In this document: piece after piece, positions 33,736 to 45,905 of the stretch
How the letters are laid out: each line of letters opens with the position of its first letter
Position numbering within the stretch: position 1 is the first letter of the stretch
Source: Siphonodentalium dalli
Lineage: Eukaryota > Mollusca > Scaphopoda > Gadilida > Siphonodentaliidae
Reading direction: 5' to 3'
DNA: 64,000 nt
Assembly: GCA_032622095.1 (NCBI GenBank)
Contig: CP136064.1
Coordinates: 255,731,863 to 255,795,862, forward strand
The notes under the pieces: generated by a model
Seen by the model: the letters and a program-made list of their open reading frames with translations, nothing else
Databases searched by the model: none
Told to the model about the DNA's origin: nothing
Position numbers and translations under genes: made by a program

Positions 33736-34246
33736 GGAAACTTATAATCAGCGGAAGAAATATTTATTAACACAATTAATATATTACCCAGTTGTATTAC
33801 TTGAATAAAAGTAATAAAACATAAAAACTGTATCACAAATTGGATACTACATGGTGAATACTCAATGATGACTATATATCATTAACATGATTGTTGCATA
33901 ACATGAAATTGAAAAGGGTATCTCATACATTTCTAATGTCTGAAACACTGTCTTGTCCTGGCATGTAATCAAATTCATTCCTTCTGGTTATTTCTCATCT
34001 TGAATGATTGCAAGTAATGTTAATTTGCAACAATTATCCAAATAAAACTGAATTGGTCATGATGAATGACCGTTTGCTGTTTACTGCTCAGACAATCCCA
34101 ACTGAAGGTGACTCTATTCTCATTGAATTTCCGAACTTCATCTTGGAGCTTTACTGCTCAACAAGACTAAACTAAAATACTAATTGTATACTGTTATCAC
34201 TTACAAATAGATGAACTGAAATAAAGTGATGCATTCAGATGCATTG

Positions 34247-35176
34247 AGAAATGACATTCAATTCTTAATTCTGGTCTATCACCATACCAAACCACATCAA
34301 AATTTGACAACCGACACTTAACTTATATTGCAAAAGCTTTGTACGGACTGAATTTCATGAAGTCAAACAGGGCCCATAACTCTGGTAGGCATTAATAGTC
34401 ACAACCCGTGATATTATGCATATTGGTTCCCTATTTCTGGTCCGTCACCATGCCATAGGGCATAAAAATATGACAACCGACTCTTGAGTTATAATGCAAA
34501 ATGGTTGTACGGACGGACGGCTCGAGACGTCAACTATATACCCGCCGACTAATATTGGGCGGTATAATAACCATATATCTATGTGTATACCTAACCAAAA
34601 CAATTCCCCTCCCCCACCCCACCCCGGTGGAGAAGACTTAAAAGAGTTCTTTGGTCATCTACAAATAATTGTGGAACCCCTGACCTGTTTACCACTATTT
34701 AAACTGGTCATTGTTCTCTGTCAGACACAACACACTCGATTTATTAAGGCTATAATGTGGTCTTGGGCGATTTGTGACATATAGTGTACATACACAATGC
34801 TTTATTATTGTTGTTAGATACTGAAAACACCAGGAAACGTCTGGAAATACAGTTTATTTTTCGTTTTTTTCTGATCTGTGTTTACCAATTAGTAAGACAG
34901 TTAACACAGTTATTGAAGAACGACTAAAAAAAACTCTGAAATTTTGATAAAAACATGCAATTTTTTTCCAGAACCCCCCCCCCCCCCTGGCTTGCTCAAC
35001 CAATTTTCGTAGCTGGTTATCTAGCTAAGCCGGCTTAGTCACGACGTTCGTGGCTGACGAAATATGGCGGCTCAGTCGGCTGCCGCTGAGACGTTATAAT
35101 TCAGAGTATTTCGTTTCCGAAATTTTCCTAATACCCGGTTATAGACACCCGCTGGTTTTAGCGTTTGTTGTGATTG
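34247..35176 (+). repeat. Duplicated segment R, copy 2 (empty site for element K)
   Basis: Nearly identical to copy 1. GGCATTAATAGTCAC at 34389-34403 is the unoccupied target of element K. To the right, sequence diverges from copy 1 at CATTCCAGACC. Confidence 0.92.
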
Positions 35177-36720
35177 CATTCCAGACCACGCGTGTTTTTT
35201 TTTTTTGGTGTTGGGCTTTTCCGTTATGGCGAGAATACACGAAGGACTCAGAAAATGACTGGCAGGGATGTACTATGTAGTTTCCCCATCTATACAATCG
35301 GTATAAGTTACATTGCGACTTCTGTCGACTTCAGACGGCTATATATACACACTGGCATCTTGCGATATATGCATGCATCATTGAATGCTGAATCCGATAG
35401 TATTGATATATAATATGTCAAACTATGTTCTATTACCTTAAATTCTACATGTTATGTGCATATATTGACAAATGTCAGCGAAATGAGACTGAGTCGTGTC
35501 GAAATAAACGATTTCGCCATCGGCAGTCACTGCATTTAATTAGTATATAAGAATGACGGTGTGTGTTGTCAATTTAGATATAACATTTGTAAAAATAACT
35601 ACTTTGAACAAGATTATTCTCCACTTCTATTCGATCACCTTACCGGAGTGTTTCACATCACTTTAAAAGTTTTTTCTTTTATTAATTTTAGAAACATTTG
35701 AATTTGAAACAAAAATTTAATATTACAACTTAAAGCTTCTTCATGGTTCAACTCAAGCAGTGGCGATATTGCGATTTATTCATTTATCAAAGTTTTGTTT
35801 ATTTTAGCCTATAATTATACATGTATATGATGCATCAACCAGAATGACCCTTTTTCTTATTCCCTATAATAATATTGATATATAAAGGTCATATAATTAC
35901 TTATTATTTTTATTCATTTGTCTTGTGATAGTTATTCCGTGAAAAACGTATTAATTAGCCTGCCACAAGTGAAGTAGTCTACTTTTGAGCCGATGTATAC
36001 CGATTCGCCTCGGCAATATTCGGCCATGCAATTTCGGGGATCTTATAGCGAGGGAAGAATTATACTCTTGCGCTTCCATAAGTTCCATTAACTGTGAAGG
36101 CATACACTACTCACTAGTCCTAAAACTAATTGTGATATTCGGCAAGTGAAAGAAAGAATTCAGCCAAATTGCCGATTTTGGAATCAAATGTTGACTATAT
36201 GTAGGCGTTACCATTTATGTCACAATTCCAGTTTTAAAAGTCAATGTCGGCGTTACAATTTCAAAACTCTGAAACATGCCTCGAAAATTGGTGACGGAAA
36301 CCACCTGAACGCGATAATCTTTACAACCGTCACATATATATCTCGGTATAGATGACTGTGAGTTAGCAAACAATGTTTTACAGCTCATAAGCAATGATTT
36401 TTTTTAGTGGTTTATGAAAATAGTTTGCAAAAACGATAAATAATAACTTCGAGTCGCACCGAGCAGCCGCCATTTTTCGGTGAAAAACTTTGTTTTATGA
36501 CGTAGGTTCCAGGCCCTGGAATTAAGTGCCGACAAATACCAAAAATAACCACAAAAGTTTTATTCCCAAAATTTTGATAAACATACAGGATCATACAGAT
36601 GGATAATAAAAATGTCATTATACAGTGTCGAGTCCAATATGACTTTTCACCACAACCTGGACGAGTACAAGAAAAACACATACTATACACAACATTGTAT
36701 AATAACTTTATATTACATTA
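35177..36720. other. Intergenic sequence with a duplicated block
   Basis: 35460-35665 duplicates 26330-26535. Otherwise AT-rich, no gene recognised. 36440-36530 contains CCGCCATTTTTCGG and the inverted GACGTAGGTTCC block noted at 32170. Confidence 0.45.
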
Positions 36721-37406
36721 TCTTCTACTATATATTTTAAGACTTCCGTATATATATGTGTATGTATATCCTGTATAGACTCGAAAACGGCTCGACCGAT
36801 TGAGCCCAAACTTGCTATCTAAGGGTAAAAATCCACGGGAAGCGTCATCGCACCGCTTCTGAGAACGTCCGAGCACTCATTCACCCTTCAACTGCCACCG
36901 TAATGGGGATTGATGGTTTAATCGCGTGATAATTAATGAGCGTTCGTATATGAGGCGTCGCTATTAAAGAGCGTTTATCTACTTTAGTGAAAATACGGCA
37001 TTTGACCGTCTCGATCGGAAACTGGGAATATTGAGACGAAATTTCGTACTTAGGGGTTCCAAGGGACGGGGGAGATTTTCGTCGGGTCAGTTTGTCCACC
37101 CGGTGTGACATTGGCCTTGAAACGGGTACCCACAAATGACCTTGTGTGATATCTCGGTATAGTCAGCGGTGACATCGATGTGAAATTTGTTATGTATGCA
37201 TGGTCAACTCGGGACGGGAAATATTTTTGTCCGGTTATTTTGTCCACCCAACATGACCTTGACACGGGTACCCGCAAAGGACCTTGGGCGATATTTCGGG
37301 CATCAGCGGTGGCAGCGACGTGCGGGGTTACCTTGAAAAAAAAAAAAATTAATGGATCGACCAAAGCCATGGGACCAATCCCGCCAGTGGCGGGCTAATC
37401 TGCTAG
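36721..37406 (+). mobile_element. Helitron-like element, tandem unit 1
   Basis: Starts TCTTCTACTATATATTTT and ends with the stem CCCGCC/GGCGGG (37380-37394), then CTAATCTGCTAG. A TC start, a hairpin about 10 bases from the end, a CTAG end and no inverted repeats are the hallmarks of Helitron-type elements. 686 bp with no Rep/helicase, so non-autonomous. Confidence 0.75.
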
Positions 37407-38070
37407 TCTCCTATATATTTTGAGATTTCCGTATATATGTGCGCTATAGACTCGAGAACAGCTGGGCCGATTGAACCCAAACTTGCTGTGCAAGGGTAAA
37501 AAGCCACACAGGCAGTGCACTCGGACCATTCGCGAGCCCGTGCGACCACTCCTTCACCATTCAACTGCCACCGTAATTGGGATTGATGGGTTAATCGCGT
37601 GATAATTAATGAGCGTTTGTCTGTCAGGCTTCGCTATTAAAGGGCGTTTATCTACTTTAGTGCAAATATATAAGGCATTTGACCGTCTCGGAAATTGGGG
37701 ATATCGAGACGAACTTTCGTACTTATGGGTTCCAAGGGACGGGGGAGATTTTCGTCGGGTCAGTTTGTCCGCCCGATGTGATCTTGACCTTGAAACGGGT
37801 ACCCACAAATGACCTTGGGCGATATCTCGGTAGTCAGCGGTGACATCGATGTGAAATTTGTTATGTATGGTCAACTCGGGACGGGAAATATTTTTGTCCG
37901 GTTATTTTGTCCACCCAACATGACCTTGACACGGGTACCCGCAAATGACCTTGGACGATATTTCGGGCATCAGCGGTGGCAGCGACGTCCGGGGTTACCT
38001 TGAAAAACAAAATTAATGGATAGACCAAAGCCATGGGACAAATCCCGCCAGTGGCGGGCTAATCTGCTAG
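37407..38070 (+). mobile_element. Helitron-like element, tandem unit 2
   Basis: Begins TCTCCTATATATTTTGAG directly after the CTAG of unit 1, without a spacer. It aligns with unit 1 throughout, with the same CCCGCC/GGCGGG hairpin and CTAG end. 664 bp. Confidence 0.78.
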
Positions 38071-38517
38071 TCTTCTATATATTTTGGAACTCATGTCTGT
38101 ATGTATGTATGTATGTATGTATGTGTGTATGTGTGTATGTATGTATGTATGTATGTATGTATATATGTGTGTGCTATATAGACTCGAAAACTGCTCGACC
38201 GATCCGACTCAAGTTTGGTATGTAGGCCTACTTTGATCCTGGGAACAATATGGGCGGGTCCATTTTCATGTGCGACCGGGTCCTTGACCTTGACCTCGCC
38301 CATATACGCTCATATGCATGTTTCTGGACATCGACCGGTCCGACTCAAATTTGGTATGTATGCCTACGTTGATCCCGGGAACAATATGGGCGGGTCCAAA
38401 TCACGTGCGACTGTGTCCTTGACCTTGACCCTGACCTCGCTCATATACGGTCATATATAGGCATGCTTCTGGACCGATTCCCTAAATAGCCCGGACGAAG
38501 TAGGGCACATCAGCTAG
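38071..38517 (+). mobile_element. Helitron-like element, tandem unit 3 (different interior)
   Basis: Begins TCTTCTATATATTTTGG directly after unit 2 and carries a (TATG)n run at 38095-38165. It holds two internal direct repeats (GACTCAAGTTTGGTATGTAGG and GACTCAAATTTGGTATGTATG). The terminal hairpin is GCCC/GGGC followed by ACATCAGCTAG. It shares the 5' end but not the 3' half with units 1 and 2. Confidence 0.72.
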
Positions 38518-38779
38518 TGTTTTATATGTATGTTATATGTTTGCATCTGCCCACTGGCCAAGGGCGGATCTACCACCCATCCCCATTGAGGTGGTTTTTG
38601 CATTAAAATATTGTGATAAGGCCTAAATCATTATCTTTTTTATTAAATGGTTGAAAGTATTCCTACCAACAGTTAGAACTGATAGAAAAATTCTAACCCA
38701 GTAAATGAAATTGTCCGAAGTTGGAAATTAAGTCTTTTAATCACGTCGTTGGCTTCAGTCGAACAAAACGCTCTAATCT

Positions 38780-39240
38780 CATGCACCTTGCAGAGCCACC
38801 GCAAGGGGGGGGGGGGGGGTGGGCCAGGTATGGTGATATCTGACCATATCCAACTTTGGCAAAAATGTTGGATATTTCATGCCTGGAACAACATTAGTCG
38901 GAAATTTCAGACCAAAGGTATAGGTTGAATTTCTTCTGATAATTTGACTGAAATGGCCATCGATCAGTTGGAAATTTAGAATGCTAGAACTATAAGTTTT
39001 TGGCATTCTTACCTATATGTGCAGATAGAAATATTGGTCTGGATCATGGTGTGTGTGGGGGGGGGGGGGGGTGCGCGGGTGGGGTACAGTAAGAAATTCC
39101 AAAAATTCTAAGTGGGACCCCCCATGCAAACGGAGATCATCTAGCTATGAAATTGTTACGGGTTTTTCCAATTATTTTTTCAATCATCCAACAGTTGGAA
39201 AGCTAGATAATTCCAAGCTAAGCAGCTATTTATAGGGGAG
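38780..39240. repeat. Dispersed repeat related to 43740-44000
   Basis: TTGGCAAAAATGTTGGATATTTCATGCC and GGAAATTTCAGACCAAAGGTATAGG resemble 43770-43860 in part. G runs lie at 38807-38819 and 39058-39071. No gene. Confidence 0.5.
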
Positions 39241-40163
39241 CGAATAAAATCTAGGATATACAATGTCCGGTTGGATCAGTGAATCTGACTAGTAGAATGA
39301 CTGTAAATGGTCAGGCTTATAAACTGGACAAAAAAGAGCATTAATCAAGAAAGGTATGGGGGGGGGGGGGGGGGGGGCTCACAGCTTCAATATTTACCCA
39401 ACATTTGTTATTTTATAACGTGATATATACATATCATGGGGTGGGTCCAGTTTCTGACGAGAAAGAAATTGCACTTAGAAAAAATAAATTCCATCTGATT
39501 CAGTTCACACAGGTTTATTTCGTCTAGTACCTTAAACCGTATATCAATATTGAACGATATAGAGATTTCCTGTATATATATTATTTGATGAATAATAATG
39601 ATGTTCCTCATCCTTGGGTAGATAGCTATGTATTTCTGGGACGTATACTCATATAATAAAAAGCCGAGTATCATTATACTTGCGCTCATTACTACACAAT
39701 AAGTATTGATCTTTGTAGAAGTATATAACCACTTTTGATTTCGGGATTCTCGTTTCTGTCATTACAAAGAATGTATATATATGCATATATTTTGTCGGTG
39801 CGTTCTTCAATATTCTACTTGCTAAATTGCTCAATGGATTGATATTGGAACAAACTGCATTTAGAAAATTACATAATTAAAACACAGAGACTGGGCGATC
39901 ATTTGGTGTCTAGCCGGGGCTGGTCTCAGTTTGCAAGGTCGCCATGTTAGAAAATTCCCTGCTTTGCTTATATATACACATCATTGTCGCATATATAAAC
40001 TGGTGATGCGGGTAACCTTTATAATATGGGCATGGGTGCGTGCTGATTCTGCTGAACCCTATATCTATGGCAACTTTAATTAGCGAGTGTTTCAGTTGAG
40101 TGTTTTTTGATATGCTGAGTTTTATGATGCTTTTAATTACATGATTGACATTTCATCCACATG

Positions 40164-40266
40164 CAGGCCCCTGTGGAAAATTACTAAAATACCAATATAG
40201 ACTATACCACTGGTATAGTCTATATTATATATATAGTATTATATATTAATTTTCTCCAGGGGCCTG
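40164..40266. mobile_element. Short palindromic MITE (103 bp)
   Basis: CAGGCCCCTGTGGAAAATTA pairs with TAATTTTCTCCAGGGGCCTG. The arms continue inward through TATAGACTATACCA/TGGTATAGTCTATA. Confidence 0.75.
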
Positions 40267-40559
40267 TGATTTCATTTGCATGGTTATTCTGTCTGCCTTA
40301 TACTGCTATTTTCACCGTTTTGGAGGTGGTTGGTGGGTGCCCCCCAAATGCCCTTGGAAAAAAAACTTGTGTTGAAATTGTGGATGTCCGAGACCGGACA
40401 GAAAAAAAGTGCGTTCACAGGGTGGTCCCTAAAATAAAATTAAAAAAATTTCAACCATGTTTCCTGGTATTTTTTTTTACCTGACACCCTCCCGATCTAA
40501 AGGGTACAAACAGAAACTTTGGTCTGGTTTAAAGGGGTAAACTTGAAAACTCGAATTCC

Positions 40560-40788
40560 ATCCGACTAGCTAACGTCCCTGATCCCCCTATAATCACCAA
40601 CTTAGTTAAACGACATGGTGTCGTTTGTAACAAATGTCCATGAATGATCGTTAATTGCTTCGATTTGTGCCGCCCGTCGAATAGTTAACAACAATCTACT
40701 AGAAAGATCAAGTGTCATCGCCTTTGATGCAGAAATGGGAAATGAAATTGCAACACAGTGTTCTCACTTTTCTAAGTTTTGTTAATAT
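40560..40788 (+). repeat. Duplicated segment U, copy 1
   Basis: AACGTCCCTGATC, GTTAATTGCTTCGATTTGTGCCGCC, AAGATCAAGTGTCATCG and AATTGCAACACAGTGTTCTCAC recur in order at 44115-44300. Confidence 0.8.
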
Positions 40789-41266
40789 TTAAAGGTACTC
40801 AACCCGTAAAGAGGGTCCCCATCTCAACAGATTCCAACAACAACAATCCGATCAGAGGGTCCTATATTACTATTGCTTTGGCTTTGGGGGTAAAAAATAT
40901 TTGATTCGAGTCGAGGAACCCATCAAACAAAGCTCAGAGTTATTTGATATTGATTTTTGAAATTAGTTATTATTCTCGAGATAAGAACTAATAACTGCCG
41001 TAATCTGCTCTGGATGTGTACTCAAAATCTATTCAAACAGACAAGGATGGATAACTCTAAAATCAAGTGGTAATTTTAACTCAATTTTGACTGAGTTCTG
41101 GGCCAGATAGTATTCCCGATAATGAAAAATAATAGATTTCTAAAATCGATATCTAACAAATCTGAGCTTTGATGGGTGACTTCCTCGACTCGAATCAAAT
41201 ATTTTTGACCCCCGAAGCCATTGAAATAGTAATTGAGAGGAGTTTTATCGGGTTGAGTACCTTTAA
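40789..41266. mobile_element. Element M: TTAA MITE with a natural empty site
   Basis: Ends TTAAAGGTACTCAACCCG and CGGGTTGAGTACCTTTAA, TTAA at both borders. Long inverted interior (TATTTGATTCGAGTCGAGG near 40898 pairs with CCTCGACTCGAATCAAATA near 41184). The paralogous segment near 44290-44320 reads AAATTTAATTTACCC without it. Confidence 0.8.
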
Positions 41267-41419
41267 TCTATATATATACTCTATGGGTGTGTAATGCCCC
41301 TCTTTCTCTTTTGGGACGCGGGAAGTAGGCCATTTGCATGTAGGGACTGTTATGCTATACCCGGCCTCCCACCCCTCTGTTAACTTGTTCTTAATTGATG
41401 GGATTCACAGGGGGGAGTC

Positions 41420-41706
41420 TGCAACAACAAAATCCGTATATAGGGCCGGGGTGGGTGGGTGGTCCAGAGGCCGAAAAAATCGTGCTTGTAAATTTTTTCC
41501 AAAATGGTTTTATTTCAAACAATTTAAAAGTATACTGACCATGTAATGTTGTTTGTAAGCATGTTAGTACATGCATGCTTGTTGGTATATCGCTATGTAT
41601 GCAGCTATAGTGACTCTTTAGCCTCAGAGTTAGCAACATTCTGGATTTCACAGGACCCCGGCCCACTTCACAGTGGACCACCGTATAATAGCGTTCAGGA
41701 AACTTA
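41420..41706. repeat. Dispersed repeat T, copy 2
   Basis: Matches 33545-33735, with extra sequence at 41490-41600. Confidence 0.8.
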
Positions 41707-41824
41707 ACGCATGGTTGAGTTATAATAATGCAAAACGTGTTTACGGATGGAATAAGGCCGGTAACTCTGGTATGCATTGATAGGCGAAACCTGTGATATG
41801 CAGTAATATGTGCATACATCCTTC

Positions 41825-42460
41825 CCCTATCATTCTGGTCTATCACCATACCAAACCACATCAAAATACGACAACTGACACTTAACTTATATTGCAAAAA
41901 CTTTGTACGGACTGAATTTCATAAAGTCGAACAGGGCCCATAAATCTGGTAGGCATTGATGGTCACAACCCGTGATATTATGCATATTCGTTCCCCATTT
42001 CTGGTCTGTCACCATGCCATAGGGCATCAAAATATGACAACCGACTCTTGAGTTATAATGCAAAATGTTTGTACGGACTGACGCACGGACGGCTCGAGAC
42101 GTCAACTATATACCCGCCGACTAATATCGGGGAGTATAACAACCATATATCTAGGTGTATACCTAACCAAAAACAATTCCCCCCTCCCACCCCACCCCGA
42201 TGGATAAGACTAAAGAGTTCTTTGGTCATGCACAAATAATTCTGGAACCCCTGACCTGTTTACCACTATTTACACTGGCCAGTGTTCTCTGTCAGACACA
42301 ACACACTCGATATATTAAGGCTATAATGGGGTCTATGGCGATTTGTGACATATAGTGTACCTACACAATGCTTTATTATTGTTGTTAGATACTGAAAACA
42401 CCAGGAAACACCTTGAAATACAGTTTATTTTTCGTTTTTCTGATCTGTGTTTACCAATTA
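41825..42460 (+). repeat. Duplicated segment R, copy 3 (diverged)
   Basis: TCTGGTCTATCACCATACC to CAGTTTATTTTTCG follows the same order as copies 1 and 2 with many substitutions. At the K target it reads GGCATTGATGGTCAC, without TTAA and without the insertion. Confidence 0.8.
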
Positions 42461-42823
42461 AGCATGTTATTGCGTGAGTCTTAATGGTACACAGCAAGAG
42501 TTTGCACCAAAAAAAAAAGGATAGTGGAATGGGATTGAAAGGCAGTTAACACAGTTATTGAAGAACGGCTAAAAAATAACTCTGAAATTTTGATAAAAAC
42601 ATGAGAAAGGGGGGTGGGTCCCCAAAATTTTGGAGGATTTTTTTTTTTTTTTGCACAAATGGGGTGGTGGGTCCATCGGGGTCGGAAATTTTTTTTTGGG
42701 CCCTATATGTGCAATTTTTTTCCAGACTCCCCCCTGGGATTCATGCCAAATTTAAACTACAGCAACATCGGTTATTTATTCCCAGTTCCTTATTCCAGAC
42801 TCCTTATTCGGAAACATTCAATC

Positions 42824-43385
42824 TTGACCAAATAAACGGTGCGGTTGGGTGGCCCATCCCAAACTATACTATAATAAAACCGAAAAATGCACCCCGATCC
42901 AGCCCGTGCGGTTGTCACAGAAGGTGGCCAAAATGGCAACCATTATAGCCGTTTCGAACTTTCGGTATTTATGAGCCGATTTGACCAAATAAACGACGCG
43001 GTAGTGTTTCCCACCACAAATTATACTATAAAAACCGAAAACCGCACCCCTCTAGCTCGTGCGGTTGCCACATGAGGTGGTAAAATGGCAACCATAGCCG
43101 TTTTGGTATTTATGAACCGATTTTGACAAAATAAATGACGCGATAGGGTGGCCCATCCAAAATTTTACTATAAAAACCGAAACCACACCCCTCTAGCCCG
43201 TGTGGTTGCCACAGGAGATGGCCAACATGGCAAACATAGCCGTTTTGGTATTTATGAACCGATTTTGACCAAATAAACGACGCGGTAGGGTGGCCCACCC
43301 CAGATTATACTAAAACCCAAAACCGTTCCCCTCTAGCCCGGCCGTGCGGTTGTCACATAAGGTGGCCAAAATGGCAACCAAAGAT
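42824..43385 (+). repeat. About 145-bp tandem repeat (four units)
   Basis: Units start near 42828, 42983, 43127 and 43267 (GACCAAATAAACGACGCGGT). Each has GTAGGGTGGCCCA, ACCGAAAACCGCACCCCTCTAGCCCGTGCGGTTGCCACA and GGTGGCCAAAATGGCAACCATAGCCG. ORFs here are repeat shadows. Confidence 0.88.
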
Positions 43386-44114
43386 TTTGAACAAAAGCAG
43401 GAAATATATATTACTGTTGGTATGAAAACAACAAATTCCCCACTAAATCTAATAATTCGTTAGAGAATCAAACTACGAGAACACTTGAAAATCAACCTAT
43501 TGTTGGTGTGTAAATTTCAAATTTCAACTGTTGTGTCAGGTATGAAATTTCCTGTGGGGTGAGACCACAGGGGTCCGGGAACATTAAAAAAAAAAAATTA
43601 TTATATATTTTTTTTAATAAAATAAAAAACAAATTCCCCGGTCCCCTGTGGGTGAGACACCCCATAACCCCGTGTCGACACGTCCCTGTAGATATGGGCA
43701 GCTATGGCACCAGCTAAGATTAAATTAAATTATGACATAGGGGTTGGTGAGTCTCACTCCCTCCAACTTTGGTAAACAAAATTAAACAGTTAGAATGTCA
43801 TGCCTGTGGTCAACACAAAATTACTGAGTTAGAAATCTCAGACCAAAGGCAGGGTTAAATTTCTTCTGATAGTTTGAAGGAAATGTTTGTATGGTTCGGT
43901 TCAATGGAGGGAGGGGTGTTACAGTCGGAAATTCAAACACAGACCCATGATATATTATAGTCATGACAATGATACGGTTTTTCTAATTCTTTTCAATAAT
44001 TTGCTCAGCCAAGATACCGGTATCAAGCTGCAGACACACTGTGACATGTTTGACAGCTTGGAGCGGAGTATGCGGAGGTGCAGTTGGAAGTTAAAACCAC
44101 ACCCGACTATAGCA

Positions 44115-44310
44115 AAACGTCCCTGATCTTCACCTGTCACCAACTTACTATAAACCTATCCAACGTTAATTGCTTCGATTTTTGCCGCCCGTTGAAGAGT
44201 TAACAACGATCTACTGAAAGATCAAGTGTCATCGTCTTTGATGGAGCAATGGAAAATGAAATTGCAACACAGTGTTCTCACTTTGCTGAATTCTTGTTAA
44301 AATTTAATTT
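44115..44310 (+). repeat. Duplicated segment U, copy 2 (empty site for element M)
   Basis: Diverged copy of 40560-40788. It lies just upstream of the AUTS2-like promoter block. Confidence 0.78.
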
Positions 44311-44439
44311 ACCCTATGGGCAGCTCAAATTAAATTGAAAACAAATATCTTATAAATTAAAATACATGATTAGGGAAGAAAAAATCAATTCGCAACCATA
44401 CTAGCTAACACCACATGTTTTATTGTGAGAAACGATAAT

Positions 44440-44550
44440 TAACGCGTAAAATCGAAGCTACTGTCCAATCACGTGGACTATATTTACAGCGGAAGCCGAC
44501 TGCGTGGTTCGGCCATGTTGTATTATCCGCCATTTGAACAATCAAGTGTG
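44440..44550 (+). promoter_or_regulatory. Putative core promoter of the AUTS2-like gene
   Basis: A compact block about 160-260 bases upstream of the start codon holds a CCAAT box fused to an E-box (CCAATCACGTGG), an ETS-like GCGGAAGCC, and GCCATGTTG followed by CCGCCATTTG, both close to the YY1 consensus. There is no TATA box. CpG is locally higher than in the surrounding AT-rich repeats. This cluster is typical of TATA-less metazoan promoters. The start of transcription cannot be placed exactly. Confidence 0.5.
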
Positions 44551-44665
44551 TAATCTAAGAGTTTGAGTGCTTGGGATTTTATTGAATTTTCAAATATTCG
44601 TCCGTGGGATCGTTTGAGAAACTACCAGGGATATATCTTCTATAAGTATTCTCTCAATTTTGGAT

Positions 44666-44698
44666 ATGTATATTCCCGACGGATTGCGGATGCGGTGA
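44666..44698 (+). other. Short upstream ORF in the leader of the AUTS2-like gene
   Basis: ATG at 44666 opens a 10-codon frame (MYIPDGLRMR) closing with TGA at 44696-44698, seven bases before the main ATG. If transcription starts upstream of it, this uORF could reduce translation of the main frame. Confidence 0.4.
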
Positions 44699-44705
44699 AA
44701 ATCCG

Positions 44706-44963
44706 ATGGAGAGTGCAGCAAGAAAATCGAATCAAAAAACGAAGCGGCGCGAGAAAGCTCAGATTTTGCAAGGAAAACAAAATAATAAGTGCGATGGGCA
44801 GGGGAAGTGTGACCCGTCTAAAGACGAGAAACCATCCCCCAAACCATCTAAAGACAAAGCTAAATCTAAAGCGAAAAAGGATGTAAACACATCCGAAGAA
44901 ATCGAGGAGGACATTATCGACGGATTCGCCATCATAAGTTTCCGAAGCTATGAGGATTTAGAG
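44706..44963 (+). CDS. AUTS2: First coding exon of an AUTS2/FBRSL1-family gene (partial gene)
   Basis: 86 codons from ATG 44706 to a donor GTTAGT at 44964. The order is a basic N-terminus (MESAARKSNQKTKRREK), a Lys/Ser/Pro-rich middle (residues about 37-60), then an acidic patch and EEDIIDGFAIISF followed by RSYEDLE. Vertebrate AUTS2 exon 1 has the same plan: a basic start, then EEDIIDGFAMTSF and ending FEALE at an exon-intron boundary. An in-frame TAA at 44643-44645 with no ATG between supports this start. AUTS2 proteins are nuclear and work with variant PRC1 complexes; the fly relative is tay. No other exon is seen to 64 kb, consistent with the giant first intron of the family. The identification rests on a short motif and the gene layout. 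Confidence 0.72.
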
Positions 44964-45379
44964 GTTAGTAGGTTTACTCGCCGCTGGAGAAAGTCTTCCA
45001 AGTTTCGCATTACACAAAGAGATGTGTATTGCATGCTGATGTGCATTAATTCTAGCTCTTCGTTGCTATTCGATTAGTAGCATGGGGCACGTCTTTGTTT
45101 GTACTATAAATGTTTTGATATGCAGGCAGTATGAGATTTCAACCTGCCACCGACAATGTTATCTCAGATTGCTACAAGTGTACACAATGTGTATCAATTG
45201 TCAGCTGTTTTCATGGGGCACCTGCTTTGGGCTGTTTTACAGAAGTTATATATTCCTGGGTCACAGTCGCTGACCTAAAGCCTTCGTACAGGGCAAACCA
45301 TTTATAAATTACGGTAGGCCAACTCCGGGTACAGAAGTTTGAGAAGGCGGCAATATCATAAATGTACCGCTTCCTCGTC

Positions 45380-45610
45380 AAATGAATTTTGGGCTGAAGT
45401 TTCATAGAATGCATCGCCATCCTCTGCCATACCCACCACCTGGCTATTTTCCAGAAATTTGTCTGGTGTGGATCATTTACTGGTTATTTCAACGGAAAAC
45501 GCCAATCTCACACGACTTGCCTGTCGAGTAAATTTTGGGCTGAAGTTTGTTAGAATTTACCACCATCCTCCCCTAAGCAATACCCACCCTGCCAGGTTTA
45601 TTTCCTAAAG
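45380..45610. repeat. Direct repeat pair in the start of the AUTS2-like intron
   Basis: AATTTTGGGCTGAAGTTTCATAGAATG (45386) and AATTTTGGGCTGAAGTTTGTTAGAATT (45532) lie about 146 bp apart, each followed by CCATCCTC and a TACCCACC block. Confidence 0.65.
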
Positions 45611-45824
45611 AGTTGTTGAAATGTGTATGTGGTGTGAGGAATATTAGAGTTATATTTCTTTGTAAAACTCAAAACATTGGGCGACGAAGGGGAGGTTCAT
45701 TGATATTGCCCTAAAAACTAATTTTGAACAAAATAATAAAACTGAATATTTTGTGTGATGGTTCATCATGGTTGGTAAGTGGTACGGTATATTTCCGAGA
45801 TGGGCAGAACTTAGATCATGTCCT

Positions 45825-45905
45825 AAATCCCTACTCTATCGTAGATACGCTACACCCGTAGGTGTACATGTAGAGTAGAGATTCATGGTGTGATCTACAT
45901 ACGTA
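45825..45905. mobile_element. Family G fragment
   Basis: ACTCTATCGTAGATACGCTACACCCGTAGGTG and GTAGAGTAGAGATTCATGG match the ends of the larger G element at 61828-62347. Confidence 0.55.

Noticed and set aside
38091-38303. Tyr/Cys/Val or His/Thr/Ile repeat peptides
   Set aside because: Produced by the (TATG)n run of the Helitron-like unit.
44563-44886. Alternative longer ORF overlapping the AUTS2-like exon
   Set aside because: It starts at TTG, is in another frame and lacks family motifs. The ATG frame at 44706 carries EEDIIDGFA and ends at a donor.
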